Counted from the first letter of the stretch, positions 21,043 to 31,730 are shown. The stretch: 64,000 nucleotides of DNA from Macrosoma leucophasiata (GCA_036365455.1 JAWQUS010000022.1:5394001-5458000), one strand, 5' to 3'. A program made the numbers and translations. Notes: generated by a model not told the origin, from the letters alone.

Positions 21043-21225
21043 TAATGCAGTTTGGTTTGTTTCCGAAGATTTTTTTTTTGTAGTACGGTTCATCGAAACC
21101 TATTTCGAGTTAACTTTGACCCACAAAGGGATTTTTTTATTAATGCGAATTAAAAAAATCTTTGAGCATTTTAATGACATGAAGGCTTTTAAGGATCCGT
21201 ACTTTAAAAAGTTGAATGTCCTTCA

Positions 21226-21367
21226 CTGAGTCGTGCCCTCCGAAGCACGGAAACGCGCATTTTAATTTGCCACTAGCAGTCACCCATCACACACCCAACC
21301 GCGCCCGTATCGCTCAACCGAGTAGATCGCTTGCGATCTACACCAGCCGCGGGGCCATGCGCGCTTC
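21226..21367 (-). mobile_element. S5 SINE, 5' part
   Basis: Head only, from GAAGCGCGCATGG to the GGGCACG region on the minus strand. Confidence 0.8.
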
Positions 21368-21529
21368 ATATAAATCTAGTACGGGAGTCGAATCTAGGTC
21401 GATCTTAACTTATCTGTTTATGAATGAAACATGTTTTTATCAAATTTTGTACATAAACAAACTCGACTTGCATGTATTTCCGATCAAAATACTCGTATGT
21501 TCATAGAACTAAAAAAAAAATTGGAAAGA

Positions 21530-21612
21530 TTATATCATAATCGCCACGCTTGGCAGGTGGATTAGTGATCGCAGTGGCTGTAGTTTTGTCGTAGGACGCT
21601 ACTGCCCATCCC
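21530..21612 (-). mobile_element. Repeat N fragment
   Basis: Contains ATAATCGCCACGCTTGGCA on the plus strand. Confidence 0.65.
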
Positions 21613-21710
21613 CTGTTGTTATTTTTACTACATATACTTTTACTTTTTATTGGAATGAAAAATAAACAACAAAAATAAAAATGTTCCCTCTCAATTATAT
21701 CAGTATATAT

Positions 21711-21987
21711 ACTGGTGGTAGAGCTCCAGTGACGGAGCTCGCGGGCGTAGGCACATAATAAACTTGCCGCTAAATGGTAGTGTTCAGCACTATCGTGTTC
21801 CGGTCAGGTGGTAATGTACGGCTCTGTAATTTCCGGCACAGAGGCATAACACCTAATGCCTCAGGAGTGGCAGCGCATTTGCATTTTGACCTCTGGTCAT
21901 TGTGTGGGTGTCTATAGGCTGCAGTCATCACTTAACATCAATGTGAACTGCACGCTTGTTTGCCACTTTCATAACATAAAAAAAAAA
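21711..21987 (+). mobile_element. A element
   Basis: Lacks CACCGCATTACC after GTAGGCAC; otherwise full length. Confidence 0.9.
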
Positions 21988-22168
21988 GTGTAAAGTACGT
22001 TGCACAAGAGTTATCTATCAGATAGTGCTGCCAACTCAATTACATCCAATCAGGCGGCTCCGGTTGCCATTAGCCTCCATATTGATATTATAAGTTCCTT
22101 ACAAACCTCACTTTATTAGAGCAAACTTTATTTGAGTAGAGTGTTGTGGGAAACACGGTTAGTTGCTT

Positions 22169-22238
22169 ACAAGCAATATGCTTTTAAGTGGACAAGCAAT
22201 ATGCTTTTAAGTTGACAAGCAATATGCTTTTAAATGGA
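22169..22238 (+). repeat. 23-bp tandem repeat, 3 copies
   Basis: ACAAGCAATATGCTTTTAAG starts at 22,169, 22,192 and 22,215. Confidence 0.9.
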
Positions 22239-22302
22239 CGAGTAATTAATGCTTTGAGGAGACTCAAGTGAGGAGAATTATAAGAGTAAATATAAGATAT
22301 CT

Positions 22303-22357
22303 CTGGTGGTAGAGCTATGACGGAACTCGTGGGCGTAGGCACCACCGCATTACCTAC
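22303..22357 (+). mobile_element. A element, 5' fragment
   Basis: First 55 bp only, ends at CATTACCTACGTA. Confidence 0.75.
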
Positions 22358-22389
22358 GTATAAATTAGAAAGTAATATTTGCACTACAC

Positions 22390-22480
22390 TATTTCCGAAA
22401 TTATTCGTGGCAACGCATACCACGTAAGCCACGAATTAGAGATTGGGCTGCTACAGTCATGTGCGGGCAGATCTGATGCC
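22390..22480 (+). repeat. Direct repeat V, left
   Basis: ATTCGTGGCAACGC ... AGATTGGG; diverged copy at 23,700-23,790. Confidence 0.55.
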
Positions 22481-22707
22481 CTTAATATAAACTCAAAATT
22501 TTAAAGGGTCATTTCACTAATTATTATAAAGAATTTTAAAATTTACTGCCATATTAAAATAAAGGGACCAGCTCTAAAATCTCAAATCATAAATCGGTTC
22601 ACTAGTCCATACATTTTGAACAGTTTTTTTATTCTTCTATAGGCAAAATAATCGATAAAAATTTTGATAGGGTCTCATAAATAACCGTTCATAATAAAAA
22701 TATACTG
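22481..22707. other. Unresolved AT-rich stretch
   Basis: Nothing recognised. Confidence 0.3.
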
Positions 22708-22717
22708 TTACTTACGT

Positions 22718-23059
22718 GAAGCGAGCATGGCCCCGTGACTGGTGTAAATCGTAAGCGATCTACTCGGCTAAGTGATACGGGCGCGGTAGGGTGTGTGATG
22801 GGTCACCGCTAGTGGCAAATAAAAAATGCGCGTTTCCGTGCTTCGGAGGGTACGTTAAGCCGTCGGTCCCGGTTGCTATCGATAGATAGCAGACGTTATA
22901 CCTTATCGGAGGTCTTATTTCTGATGTTTGAAAACATCCGACAGCGGATTGACCACTAACTCCAACAACCCGCATTGGAGTAGCGTGGTGGAGTAAGCTC
23001 CAGGCCTCCCCCAAAAAGGGGAGAGACTTGTGGGTTGCCATTATTATTATTCATTATTA
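22718..23059 (+). mobile_element. S5 SINE, full length, 10-bp TSD
   Basis: TTACTTACGT at 22,708-22,717 and 23,060-23,069. Box-C-like GATGGGTCACCGC has one change from the 3454 copy (GATGGGTGACCGC). Tail ends in ATT repeats. Confidence 0.9.
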
Positions 23060-23118
23060 TTACTTACGTTGAGTAATCTCCAGTTCCTATTATGCTTTTT
23101 ATTTGTATCAATCGTCTG

Positions 23119-23418
23119 TATTGTAGAAATTATATTTGCGGATTTTCTCGCGTATGCAACACTACCAAACTTCTTTTTATTTCCGACGTTTCGGTCGCTT
23201 TCCAGCTACCGTGGTCACGGGCAGACTTATTCGATGATGTTCATCCTGGTCTTTTAATCGGTAATTTCGTGAATCAGTCATTTATAAAATTGTACATTTC
23301 AAGAATCGGTCATTTCTAGACTATGAAGTCTTTTCACGGATCAGTCATTCCTAGACTAAACCGTCTTTTATAGCTGAGACAGAACACGAGAAAACCCGCA
23401 AATATAACTTCTACAATG
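23119..23418 (+). mobile_element. K element with inverted ends
   Basis: TTGTAGAAATTATATTTGCGG at the left is inverted at 23,398-23,418; between them the ACGTTTCGGTCGCTTTCCAG motif. Other copies show only the left end. Confidence 0.6.
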
Positions 23419-23699
23419 TATGAAGCTCGCAAAACTAATTAATATGACTGTACTTCACAAACCATTATTATTAACATTGAGATTTCATAAATATACCTTA
23501 CCTATTCAAAACTATTATAAATATTGTACACCGAAAGGTATTGTTGCAATGGAACTATATTGTATTCTTCAAAAACCTGTACACCTGTGACAAACAATAA
23601 ATGACAATAATAAAAAAAAAAAAAAAACACCTGCTAAAACGTTAAATCGCCAGTAGTCTACACAGTTTCCGTTTCCAAGAGAATGACATGCGATCATTA
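23419..23699. other. Unresolved; ends in an A run
   Basis: ACAATAAATGACAATAAT plus about 17 A at 23,590-23,628 resembles a retroposed 3' end of unknown source. Confidence 0.35.
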
Positions 23700-23790
23700 T
23701 TTCACGCGTAATTCGTGGCAACGCGTACGGAAGTCACGAATAAAAGATTGGGTCGCTTCAGTAATGTGCGGCCGGCTGACTGACTGTTAA
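23700..23790 (+). repeat. Direct repeat V, right
   Basis: Partner of 22,390-22,480. Confidence 0.55.
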
Positions 23791-23872
23791 ATATTTGATA
23801 GCCTTAATGTCCCTGTACATCGTATGGAACTCTATTATGTGTGTTTTGTAAAAGAGATTAATTATGCATCAG

Positions 23873-24166
23873 TTTTTTTTTTAATTTAATAAAAGTGGCA
23901 AACAAGCGTGCAGTTCACATTGATGTAAAGTGATGACTGCAGCCTATAGACACCGACACAATGACCAGAGGTCAAAATGCAGATGCGCTGCCACTCCTGA
24001 GGCATTAGGTGTTATGCCTCTGTGCCGGAAATTACAGGGCCGTACATTACCACCTGACCGGAACACGATAGTGCTGAACACTACCATTAAGCGGCAAGTA
24101 TATTAGGTAATGCGGTGGTGCCTACGCCCGCGAGCTTCGTCATTGGAGCTCTACCACCAGTAAAAA
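23873..24166 (-). mobile_element. A element
   Basis: Full length, T run on the left. Confidence 0.9.
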
Positions 24167-24198
24167 CAGTTTACAACATTATATTATTAATGTTCGAC

Positions 24199-24363
24199 GA
24201 CCCGGTTAGTCCAGCGGTGTGAGATGACCGTTTGATTCGTAGGGTCGTATTTGTATGGCCTACAGATATTAGTTTCGGGTCTGGGTGTTCGCTTATGTGT
24301 TGTATGTGTACAACGGCACCCACGACACACATGTTTATACCTTCTGTGGGGCTGTGAGTGTAA
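24199..24363 (+). mobile_element. T2 SINE lacking its B-box
   Basis: Head GACCCGGTTAGTCCAGCGG is intact, then AGGGTCG joins directly to TATTTGTATGGCC: the B-box and about 25 bp around it are deleted, so this copy should not support pol III transcription. Confidence 0.88.
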
Positions 24364-24414
24364 GTTTTTTTTATATTATAGAGTTCGAGTGTATTTACCT
24401 TATCTACCTTATTC

Positions 24415-24701
24415 TACTGGTGGTAGAGCTTCAGTGACGGAGCTCGCGGGCGTAGGCACCACCGCATTACCTAATATACTTGCCGCTAAATGGTAGTGTT
24501 CAGCACTATCGTGTTCCGGTCAGGTGGTAATGTACGGCCCTGTAATTTCCGGCACAGAGGCATAACACCTTAGGCCTCAGGAGTGGTAACGCATCTGCAT
24601 TTGACCTTGGTCTTCATGTGGGTGTCTATAGGCTGCAGTCATCACTTAACATCAATGTGAACTGCATGCTTGTTTGCCAAGCCAATTACATAAAAAAAAA
24701 A
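24415..24701 (+). mobile_element. A element
   Basis: Full length. Confidence 0.9.
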
Positions 24702-24702
24702 C

Positions 24703-24955
24703 TATCTGCAGCTAAATGCAGTTTAGCAGTATCTTCTTCCGTTTAGATGGTAATGTTTGACCCCGTAATAACTATCATGGAGACATAACAACTAAAGTCT
24801 CAGAGGTGGCAACGCAATTGCATTTTGACCTCTGATTTTTGTGTAGATGTCCTAAAGCTGTAGTCATCAATGTGAGCTGCATGTTTTTTGTCGTGACAAT
24901 TACACAAAAACCAGAGGTCAAAATGCAGATGCGTTTCCACCCCTAGTATTGCGTA
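24703..24955 (+). mobile_element. A2 element plus inverted A2 fragment
   Basis: 24,703-24,909 reads as A2 without its 5' end; 24,910-24,955 is an inverted A2 piece (CCAGAGGTCAAAATGCAG), a small fold-back. Confidence 0.75.
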
Positions 24956-25099
24956 AATTCTACTAAAATTATTCAGTTTTCCTTGAATTTGGTATATTTC
25001 GCTTAGCATGAACATAAATGCTGAATTCATTATGTCTAGTCACGAACACTTACTACAAACAAAGTGTTGTATGTCGTAAATGGCAAAAAGCAATGGTTT

Positions 25100-25161
25100 A
25101 ATGTATGGCCCCGTAATAACTATCACAGAGACATAAGTATATTAGGTAATCCGGTGGTGCC
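25100..25161 (+). mobile_element. A2 and A scraps
   Basis: ATGGCCCCGTAATAACTATC (A2, plus) joined to TATTAGGTAATCCGGTGG (A, minus). Confidence 0.65.
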
Positions 25162-25452
25162 TTTTTTTTTTATGTAATAAAAGTGACAAATAAGCGTGCA
25201 GTTCACATTGATGTTAAGTGATGACTGCAGCCTATAGACACCCACACAATGACCAGACGTCAAAATACAGATGCGCTGCCACTCCTGAGGCATTAGGTGT
25301 GATGCCTCTGTGCCGGAAATTACAGAGCCGTACATTACCACCTGACCGGAACACGATAGTGCTGAACACTACCATTTAGCGGCAAGTATATTAGGTAATG
25401 CGGTGGTGCCTACGCCCGCAAACTCCGTTACTGTAGCTCTACCACCAGTAAA
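25162..25452 (-). mobile_element. A element
   Basis: Full length. Confidence 0.9.
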
Positions 25453-25563
25453 CAATAAAGGTTCCATTGTTTTTCTTTGAGTTACGGTATTCAGATAACG
25501 GACAAATCAAATCACTACATTCGGTTCGATAAAGCTTCAATACTCACCACAGAACAAATGTTT

Positions 25564-25866
25564 CTACTGGTATTAGAGCTCCAGTGACAGAGCTCGCGGG
25601 CGTAGGCATGGGCATGGCTATGCGGTGGGCATTACCTAATATACTTGCCGCTAAATGGTAGTGTTCAGCACTATCGTGTTCCGGTCAGGTGGTAATGTAC
25701 GGTCCTGTAATTTCCAGCACAGAGGCATAACACCTTAGGCCTCAGGGGTGGTAACGCATATGCATTTTGACGTTGGTCTTTGTGTAAGTATCTATAGGCT
25801 GCAGTCATCACATAACATCAATGTGAACTGCATGCATGTTTGCCACTTCCATCACTTAAAAAAAAA
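25564..25866 (+). mobile_element. A element with 17-20 bp internal insert
   Basis: GGGCATGGCTATGCGGTGG replaces ACCACCGC in the 5' hairpin closing stem. Confidence 0.87.
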
Positions 25867-25952
25867 TGTGTCTCTCTGTCTGTCTGTTTGTCTGTATCAG
25901 CCTATTTACTTCAAATCTGCTACTTGATTATTGACTAAACAATTCACATGGC

Positions 25953-26035
25953 TTTATTGCGGCAAATAAATCAGATAATGAGATGATGCCTTTGCTCTTC
26001 AGCTCCGACACTGGAGCTCTGCCACCAGTAAAAAA
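25953..26035 (-). mobile_element. A2 fragment
   Basis: 5' end with diverged GATGATGCCTTTGCTC. Confidence 0.65.
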
Positions 26036-26238
26036 CTTTTCTACTTAATTTAAGAAAACATTTTTATTAATATACTTAACTTAGGCCTACAATATTTTTT
26101 TTTCACAATACAAAACGCAACTTCTCGCCGCCCATCATTCTGTCACACCATAAATCAGGCTTAATAACGTCTCAAGGTTATTTACGTCGCCCTATATTTC
26201 AGGGTCCCCCTTAAAAACGGAAATTACCGTATAATTGG

Positions 26239-26430
26239 TGCTAGCAAATTATAATAATTGGTCGAAGAAAAATACTTTTCAAGTTGGTTTATGAAAAAGA
26301 ATAGCTTTGAGCTTCTGATTTCCAGTTACAGAATGTTACATTGTTTGTTCATTTTTACTTTTCTAAAAGAATTAATAATCTACTTTCCATTGTTTAAAAG
26401 AAAATAACTAGAATGAGTTTAGTATCTGTC
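26239..26430 (+). repeat. Duplicated segment X plus Y
   Basis: X (26,239-26,360, GGTGCTAGCAAATT..) recurs at 26,958; Y (26,381-26,430, CTTTCCATTGTTTAAAAG..) recurs at 26,739 and, diverged, at 28,806-28,890. Confidence 0.75.
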
Positions 26431-26718
26431 TTTTTTTATGTAATGTATGTGGTAAGCAAGAATGCAGTTCACATTGATGTTAAGTGATGACTGCAGCCTA
26501 TAGGCACCCACACAAAGACCAAGGTCGAAATGCAGATGCGTTACCACTCCTGAGGCCTAGAGTGTGATGCCTCTGTGCCGGAAATTACAAGGCCTTACAT
26601 TACCACCTGACCGGAACACGATACTGCTGAAAACTACCATTTAGCGGCAAGTAAATTAGGTAATGCGGTGGTGCCTACGCCCGCGAGCTCCGTCACTGGA
26701 GCTCTACCACCAGTAAAA
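26431..26718 (-). mobile_element. A element in Y
   Basis: Full length. Confidence 0.9.
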
Positions 26719-26738
26719 GTACTTTCTTTCTTACAGTA

Positions 26739-27070
26739 CTTTCCATTGTTTAAAAGAAAAAAACTAGAATGAGTTTAGTGTCTGTCTTTTTTTTATGTAA
26801 TGTATGTGGTAAGCAAGAATGCAGTTCACATTGATGTTAAGTGATGACTGCAACCTAACACCCACACAAAGACCAAGGTCGAAATGCAGATGCGTTACCA
26901 CTCCTGAGGCCTAAGGTGTTATGCCTCTGTACCAGAAATTACAAGGCCGTACATTACTGGTGCTAGCAAATTTTATAATTGGTCGAAGAAAAATACTTTT
27001 CAAGTTGGTTTATGAAAAAGAATAGCTTTGAGCTTCTGATTTCCAGTTACAGAATGTTTCTTTGGTTGTT
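26739..27070 (+). repeat. Second Y, truncated A, second X
   Basis: Y at 26,739-26,786, an A(-) truncated at 26,957 (3' part only), then X. Same Y-A junction as at 26,430, so this arose by duplication rather than a new insertion. Confidence 0.75.
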
Positions 27071-27081
27071 CATTTTTACTT

Positions 27082-27380
27082 AATTTTTTATGGCTATTAA
27101 GCATATTGCCAGTGTCAAGTCAAACGATATTTCGTATCTATTTATTTAAGCAGCGTAAAAGTCAGTATAATATAGTCAGTCAATTATTTATTAAGTATGT
27201 CAGTCAAGTGAGTTACAGTCAAGTTATTCGAGTAAAGCGATGGCTACTTTACCAGAACATTTACAATGAAGTTTTGGAGGTAACCTGAAAGGTCATGTTT
27301 TCGCACTGTTATTCTATTTCACTATACACGGGCACTGTAATAAACCTATATCAAACAAAATGCCACCAACTTTATTCAAT
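27082..27380 (-). mobile_element. F retroposon, 3' part, 11-bp TSD
   Basis: TSD CATTTTTACTT at 27,071-27,081 and 28,795-28,805. Split by a 1.3 kb insertion; the 5' remainder is 28,704-28,794. Confidence 0.88.
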
Positions 27381-27524
27381 TCTAGCTGGCCCGGCGAACT
27401 TTGTATCGCTTTAAAGTAAAAAAGTAGATCTGTGGCAGAAAATATGACATGTAATGTCTGTGCTTAGGTTCATAAGGCGGATATTAAAAATTGAATATTA
27501 ACGTTGCGCATTTTTAACCACTAA

Positions 27525-27910
27525 TGCCACCAACACTACTTGAACACTACCACCACCATCACCACCATCGTCACCACCACCACTGTCACCGCTACCACTT
27601 CCACCATCACAAACGCCACCAACGCCATCAATGCCACCACCAACACCAACCTCACTAAACACCTACGCCACCAAAACCACCTCCACCACCACCTCCAAAA
27701 CACGCCAACTCCACTAATGCCTCCATTGCGACTAAAAACCACCAGCATCTCCACCAACGCCATCAACACCGCCACCAGAGTCACCAACAACAGCTATGTC
27801 ACCAACGACACCAATGACATCAATGACAAAACCCACTAACGCACCAATGCCACCACCACCACCACTACCAATACCACCAATGCCACCAACACCACAAACG
27901 CCACCAAATA
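27525..27910. repeat. CCA/CAC-rich low-complexity tract
   Basis: Imperfect ACC/CCA triplets, stop-poor in both directions, so open frames here are compositional. Confidence 0.9.
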
Positions 27911-28015
27911 AGACCTAAAAAATGTGTGAAAATTTTAAACGTCCACTTGTTATGTACCGTTAAATATTAATATCCAGCAAAAATATACGAAAAAAAAACA
28001 CGTTTATTGTATGCG

Positions 28016-28064
28016 GTTAATGTGTATGCCACCTTGCGGGGTGCAAGGGGGCATACACATTAAC
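28016..28064. repeat. 22-bp-stem hairpin
   Basis: Arms GTTAATGTGTATGCC and GGCATACACATTAAC are perfect, extended by CCTTGC/GCAAGG past one mismatch; loop GGGGT. Confidence 0.9.
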
Positions 28065-28185
28065 ATTAACATTTTCATTTTCTTATTTTTAGTAATTAAT
28101 TTTGTCATTATAGCCGTAACAGAAATGCATAATTTGTGAAAATGTTAGCTTTCTAGCTATCACTATTTATGAGATGCAGGCTGGT

Positions 28186-28186
<1 letters not shown>

Positions 28187-28216
<30 letters not shown>

Positions 28217-28228
28217 AGACAGACAGCG
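28187..28228 (+). repeat. (GACA/GACG)n microsatellite
   Basis: About ten tetranucleotide units, part of the nested element. Confidence 0.9.
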
Positions 28229-28703
28229 GAGCATTAGTAATCCGTAGGGTCCGTTTTTACCTTTTAGGTACGAAACCGCTAACAGATATAACTAACATAT
28301 CGAATACCTTAAAAGTATTCGATATGATTATTTAAAATGATATAACTTTGTAATTTCTGAACCGATTGACATGAAACAAACACTAAATGTTAAGTAAAAC
28401 TTACCACAATATATAAGTGAAAACCACAAATCGAATAAGCCGTTTCTGATATTAGCGTGCACAAACACACAGACAAATAGACATTTTTCCGGGATAAAAA
28501 GTTAAAGTATAATCGTACCAAGTTTCATTGTAATTGGACCGGTAGTTTTTCTGTGATGCTTGAACAAACAGACAGACAGACAGACAAAACAATTTCTAAT
28601 CACATATTTGGGTTCGGTATCGATCTAGTAACATCCCCTGGTATTTAATATTTTTAATGTACAGAATTTTCACTTCTACAGTTTTATTATAAGTATAGAA
28701 TAG

Positions 28704-28794
28704 ATAACTTAAATATACACCAAGAAAATGAAATAGAGAAATAAGAGAGAAATAAGAGCACCATACGCCTCCTTCAAAGTTCCCGCCAAAATTC
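28704..28794 (-). mobile_element. F retroposon, 5' part
   Basis: Continues from 27,380; reaches CCCGCCAAAATTC at the 5' terminus. Confidence 0.85.
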
Positions 28795-28988
28795 CATTTT
28801 TACTTTTCTAAATGAATTAATAATCTATAGGGTTCCATTGTTTTAAAGAAAAAAACTAGAATGAGTTTTGTGTGTGTCTGTCAGTCTAATCGCCTGTTCT
28901 AACCGATTTACTTCATAATTCTGAGCGTATTGGTTCTAAAATGAAAACATATACATATATATAAAAATCAATGACTACATATGGACAT

Positions 28989-29061
28989 ATAGCGGAAAGT
29001 ATATTAGGTAACGGGATGGTAATGATTAGATAGAATAGGTAATGGATTTTGCTTTCGAGCT
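28989..29061 (-). mobile_element. A element, part split by CR1
   Basis: TAGCGGAAAGTATATTAGG to CGAGCT; the remaining 5' end is at 29,706-29,740. Confidence 0.75.
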
Positions 29062-29705
29062 TTTTTTTATGTCATTGAGTTGACAGACAAGCAGACGGGC
29101 CACCTGATGGAAAGTGATCACTGTCGCCTATGAACATTTGCAACACCAGGGGAGTTGGCAACGCGCTGCCAGCGCTGAAGGACTCTTTTGATGCCATTTT
29201 TGAAGATCCTTATATTGTAGCACCGAGGGAACACCTCAGAGGGAAGTTCGTTCCACAACTTACATGTTCTGGGCAGAAACGAACGAGAAAACCGCACCGT
29301 TGAACACTGCCAGGTGTACAGTCGGTGAGGGTCGTCGTTGATTCGTCGCGCGCGCTTGGTAAGCGCCGCGTCGCCGATTACGGCGCAGCGACGGAGTAGG
29401 CGCCTCCCGCCTCGGTGAGGGTGAAACTTCTCTCTTCGGCGGGTAGCACGGTGTAGGAAAAGAGACGGTGGCACCATGTCGAACAGTTCGACAGAGCACT
29501 CTCCATTGTAGAGACGGTATAACACGCACAGACTCCCAATGCGTAGTCTGCGCAGGCTCAAATGTTCGAGCTTGTCAGTAAGTCCTGATTAACAATACGA
29601 ACAGCGCGTCTTTCTAGGGAATCAAGTGGACCAAGCTGGTATTTGCGAGCTCCCGCCCATAAACAAGAGCAGTATTCCAGATGGGGCCACACTTGGGCCT
29701 TATAA
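29062..29705 (-). mobile_element. CR1-like LINE 3' end
   Basis: Minus strand encodes AQVWPHLEYCSCLWAGARK and LDSLERRAVRIV, then after a frameshift LYRLYNGECS and FLPRTCKLWNELP. These match the end of the reverse transcriptase region and C-terminus of CR1/jockey-type LINEs. The longest surviving frame is 147 residues; the 3' UTR ends ACATAAAAAAAA. Inserted in an A copy with AGCT repeated at both junctions. Catalytic motifs are absent (5' truncation). Confidence 0.9.
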
Positions 29706-29740
29706 AGCTCCGTCACTGGAGCTCTACCACTAGTAATATT
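29706..29740 (-). mobile_element. A element, 5' end after CR1
   Basis: CTCCGTCACTGGAGCTCTAC, restoring the A sequence when CR1 is removed. Confidence 0.75.
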
Positions 29741-30086
29741 TATGTGCTATATACCTAAAAATGTATCTTGAGAATAATATAAGACATGGTTTTTCTTAAC
29801 ATACTTAGGCCCTCAATATTTTCTTCACAAAAAAAAAAACTTCACCATCTAGATACTTAGCGTAAGCTGAATCCTTTTCACCCTATATTTCTTCAACATT
29901 TTAATATTTTCAACATAGGTAAGCATTTTCCGGGCCGGTTAACAACCAGGTCAACTGTGCAGCGATGGGTGATTATTTAATTTTTTTTAGCAACATCGCC
30001 TGGGTTATGGTGATAGGTCTTCTGACTAGCGAAGTGTACTTCACAGATTAGTACTTCATTTGAAATCCTTGTGAAGGTTTTAACTG
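29741..30086. other. Unresolved stretch
   Basis: Nothing recognised. Confidence 0.35.
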
Positions 30087-30341
30087 TTTTTATGGTAGAG
30101 CTCCAGTGACGGAGCTCGCGGGCGTAGGCACTATCGCATTACCTAATATACTTGCCGCTAAATGGTAGTATTCAGCACTATCGTGTTCCGGTCAGGTGGT
30201 AATGTACGGCCCTAGGCCTCAGGAGTGGTAGCGCATCTGCATTTTGACCTTGGTTTATGTGTGGGTGTTTATATGCTGCAGTCATCACTTAACATCAATG
30301 TGAGCTGCATGGTTGTTTGCCACTTCCAGTACATAAAAAAA
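30087..30341 (+). mobile_element. A element, shortened
   Basis: Lacks TGTAATTTCCGGCACAGAGG region; otherwise complete. Confidence 0.88.
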
Positions 30342-30659
30342 TGCAGGTACGTATAGCTTTAGTTACATTTTTCTTCGCTAAACTTGTCTGAGAATCCCGG
30401 GTTGTTCCCCTGAGGTCCATTTCTGATTTGGGAAGGCTTGCGTTGCCTTTTTATTGTATAAGACCCGAGAGACCGTAAATTCACTATCTTGGATATTTGC
30501 TTGGTCTGACTAAATTTGGCTGACTGGAGATTTGATACAGGTTGCCAAGTGATTCTTGATAATAATTTGTTTCAATATTACGTTCGAGGTAATAAAAACC
30601 GACATGAATTAATGGTTAATGTTTTTTTATGTCATAAGAAAAACTACTACTAACTACCA
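30342..30659. other. Unresolved stretch
   Basis: Nothing recognised. Confidence 0.35.
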
Positions 30660-30828
30660 CTAGGTATAAACCTGTGTCATGGGTACCGTTGTACACATAC
30701 AACGCATACACAAACACCCAGACCCGAAACAAATATCTGTAGGCTATATAAATATTAGTCCCAGTGCGGGGATCGAACCCGCGACGAATCAAACGGTCAT
30801 CTCACACCGCTGGACTAACCGGGTCATC
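30660..30828 (-). mobile_element. T2 SINE
   Basis: Head with B-box complement GATCGAACCC; truncated at the 3' end. Confidence 0.88.
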
Positions 30829-30960
30829 ATATCGTGATTGTAAAACTGTGAATGTATGTTTTTATCTTCACGCCAAGTCTTTTACGAGGTAGGTAAAGAG
30901 CACGCTCTCTGAGTGACAAGTATTTCAATGATCACTCTCTTCATTCATCTTTCTCCCTTT

Positions 30961-31043
30961 TTATTGGTGGTAGAAATCCAGTGACGGAGCTCGCGAACCC
31001 TTACACTGGAACTCTACCACCAATAAGTTACTGGTGGTAGAGC
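30961..31043. mobile_element. Three A 5'-end scraps, alternating strand
   Basis: ATTGGTGGTAG (plus), CTCTACCACCAATAA (minus), ACTGGTGGTAGAGC (plus): a miniature fold-back. Confidence 0.7.
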
Positions 31044-31730
31044 TTTTAAGTAAAGATCTTAATTCGATTTTGGCATGTTAGTGTATTTGTTCCCTTTTAC
31101 AAAGTAGGTCCATATATGATAACAAAATATCACCCAACAAGAATATAGGCAGGCTCAAAAGATAAACAAAGCGTCGTAATAGAATTTACTGTCTCTGGGG
31201 TCCCGTACAGTAAAAATCGATAAGCAAACCTTTCTGAAACAGAAATATCTCTCCAGAGGTCCACTCAAGATTCCAAGACAAGATTGTGAGGAATGACGGT
31301 AAGTAACTGAAATCGACACAGAATATAACATCACGCGTATATTTCTTCAGCAGGATTTCTTTGGTAGATCGATTTGGTAGATTCCGTTTACCTAATTAAT
31401 GACATATTATTCATAAATTTTTGACTAAGTAAAAAATATTTATAAATGTGTAACAGAATGCTAATAAGATATTAATAATAGTGACAAAGGTATGAAATGA
31501 TGATGATATGACAATTTAATTCGATACAGATTATTATAATTAACATTATCTCTTAAATAAAATATTCACAATTTCTTAATTTAATCTTTGACAATTTGCT
31601 GTTGTTCATGATTTGATAATACATGTATTAGAGATTGTTAATTTAATTTTAATGTAACTAAACATTTTTATTAAATGTGTGAATTTCAATAGTTTAAGGA
31701 TATGCATAATATTTTACACACCATTGTTAT
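31044..31730. other. Unresolved AT-rich stretch
   Basis: No repeat or gene recognised; possible unique DNA. Confidence 0.4.

Larger units (their letters stand above)
27381..28703 (+). mobile_element. 1.3 kb CTAGCTGGCCC element nested in F
   Basis: Starts TCTAGCTGGCCCGGCGAACT and ends TATAGAATAG, exactly between the two F parts. Holds a CCA-rich tract, a strong hairpin, a GACA repeat and the TAGGGTCCGTTTTTACC phrase common in Lepidoptera. No coding capacity. Class uncertain. Confidence 0.65.

Noticed and set aside
22169..22238. CRISPR array
   Set aside because: Three directly adjacent 23-bp repeats with no spacers, in a eukaryotic context.
27536..27839. Overlapping open frames of 84 and 99 residues on opposite strands
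   Set aside because: Both come from a CCA/CAC triplet tract; Thr/Asn-rich one way and Val/Met-rich the other, with no start context or conserved domain.
28016..28064. microRNA precursor
   Set aside because: The stem is good but it lies in a transposon and the loop is only 5 nt; no expression evidence.
27381..28703. Helitron
   Set aside because: Starts with TC and its class is often considered Helitron-like, but the 3' end lacks a clear CTRR with hairpin and the junction is not A^T; class left open.
29260..29529. 89-residue frame overlapping the CR1 reverse transcriptase tail
   Set aside because: Shadow frame; the other minus-strand frame carries LYRLYNGECS and FLPRTCKLWNELP.
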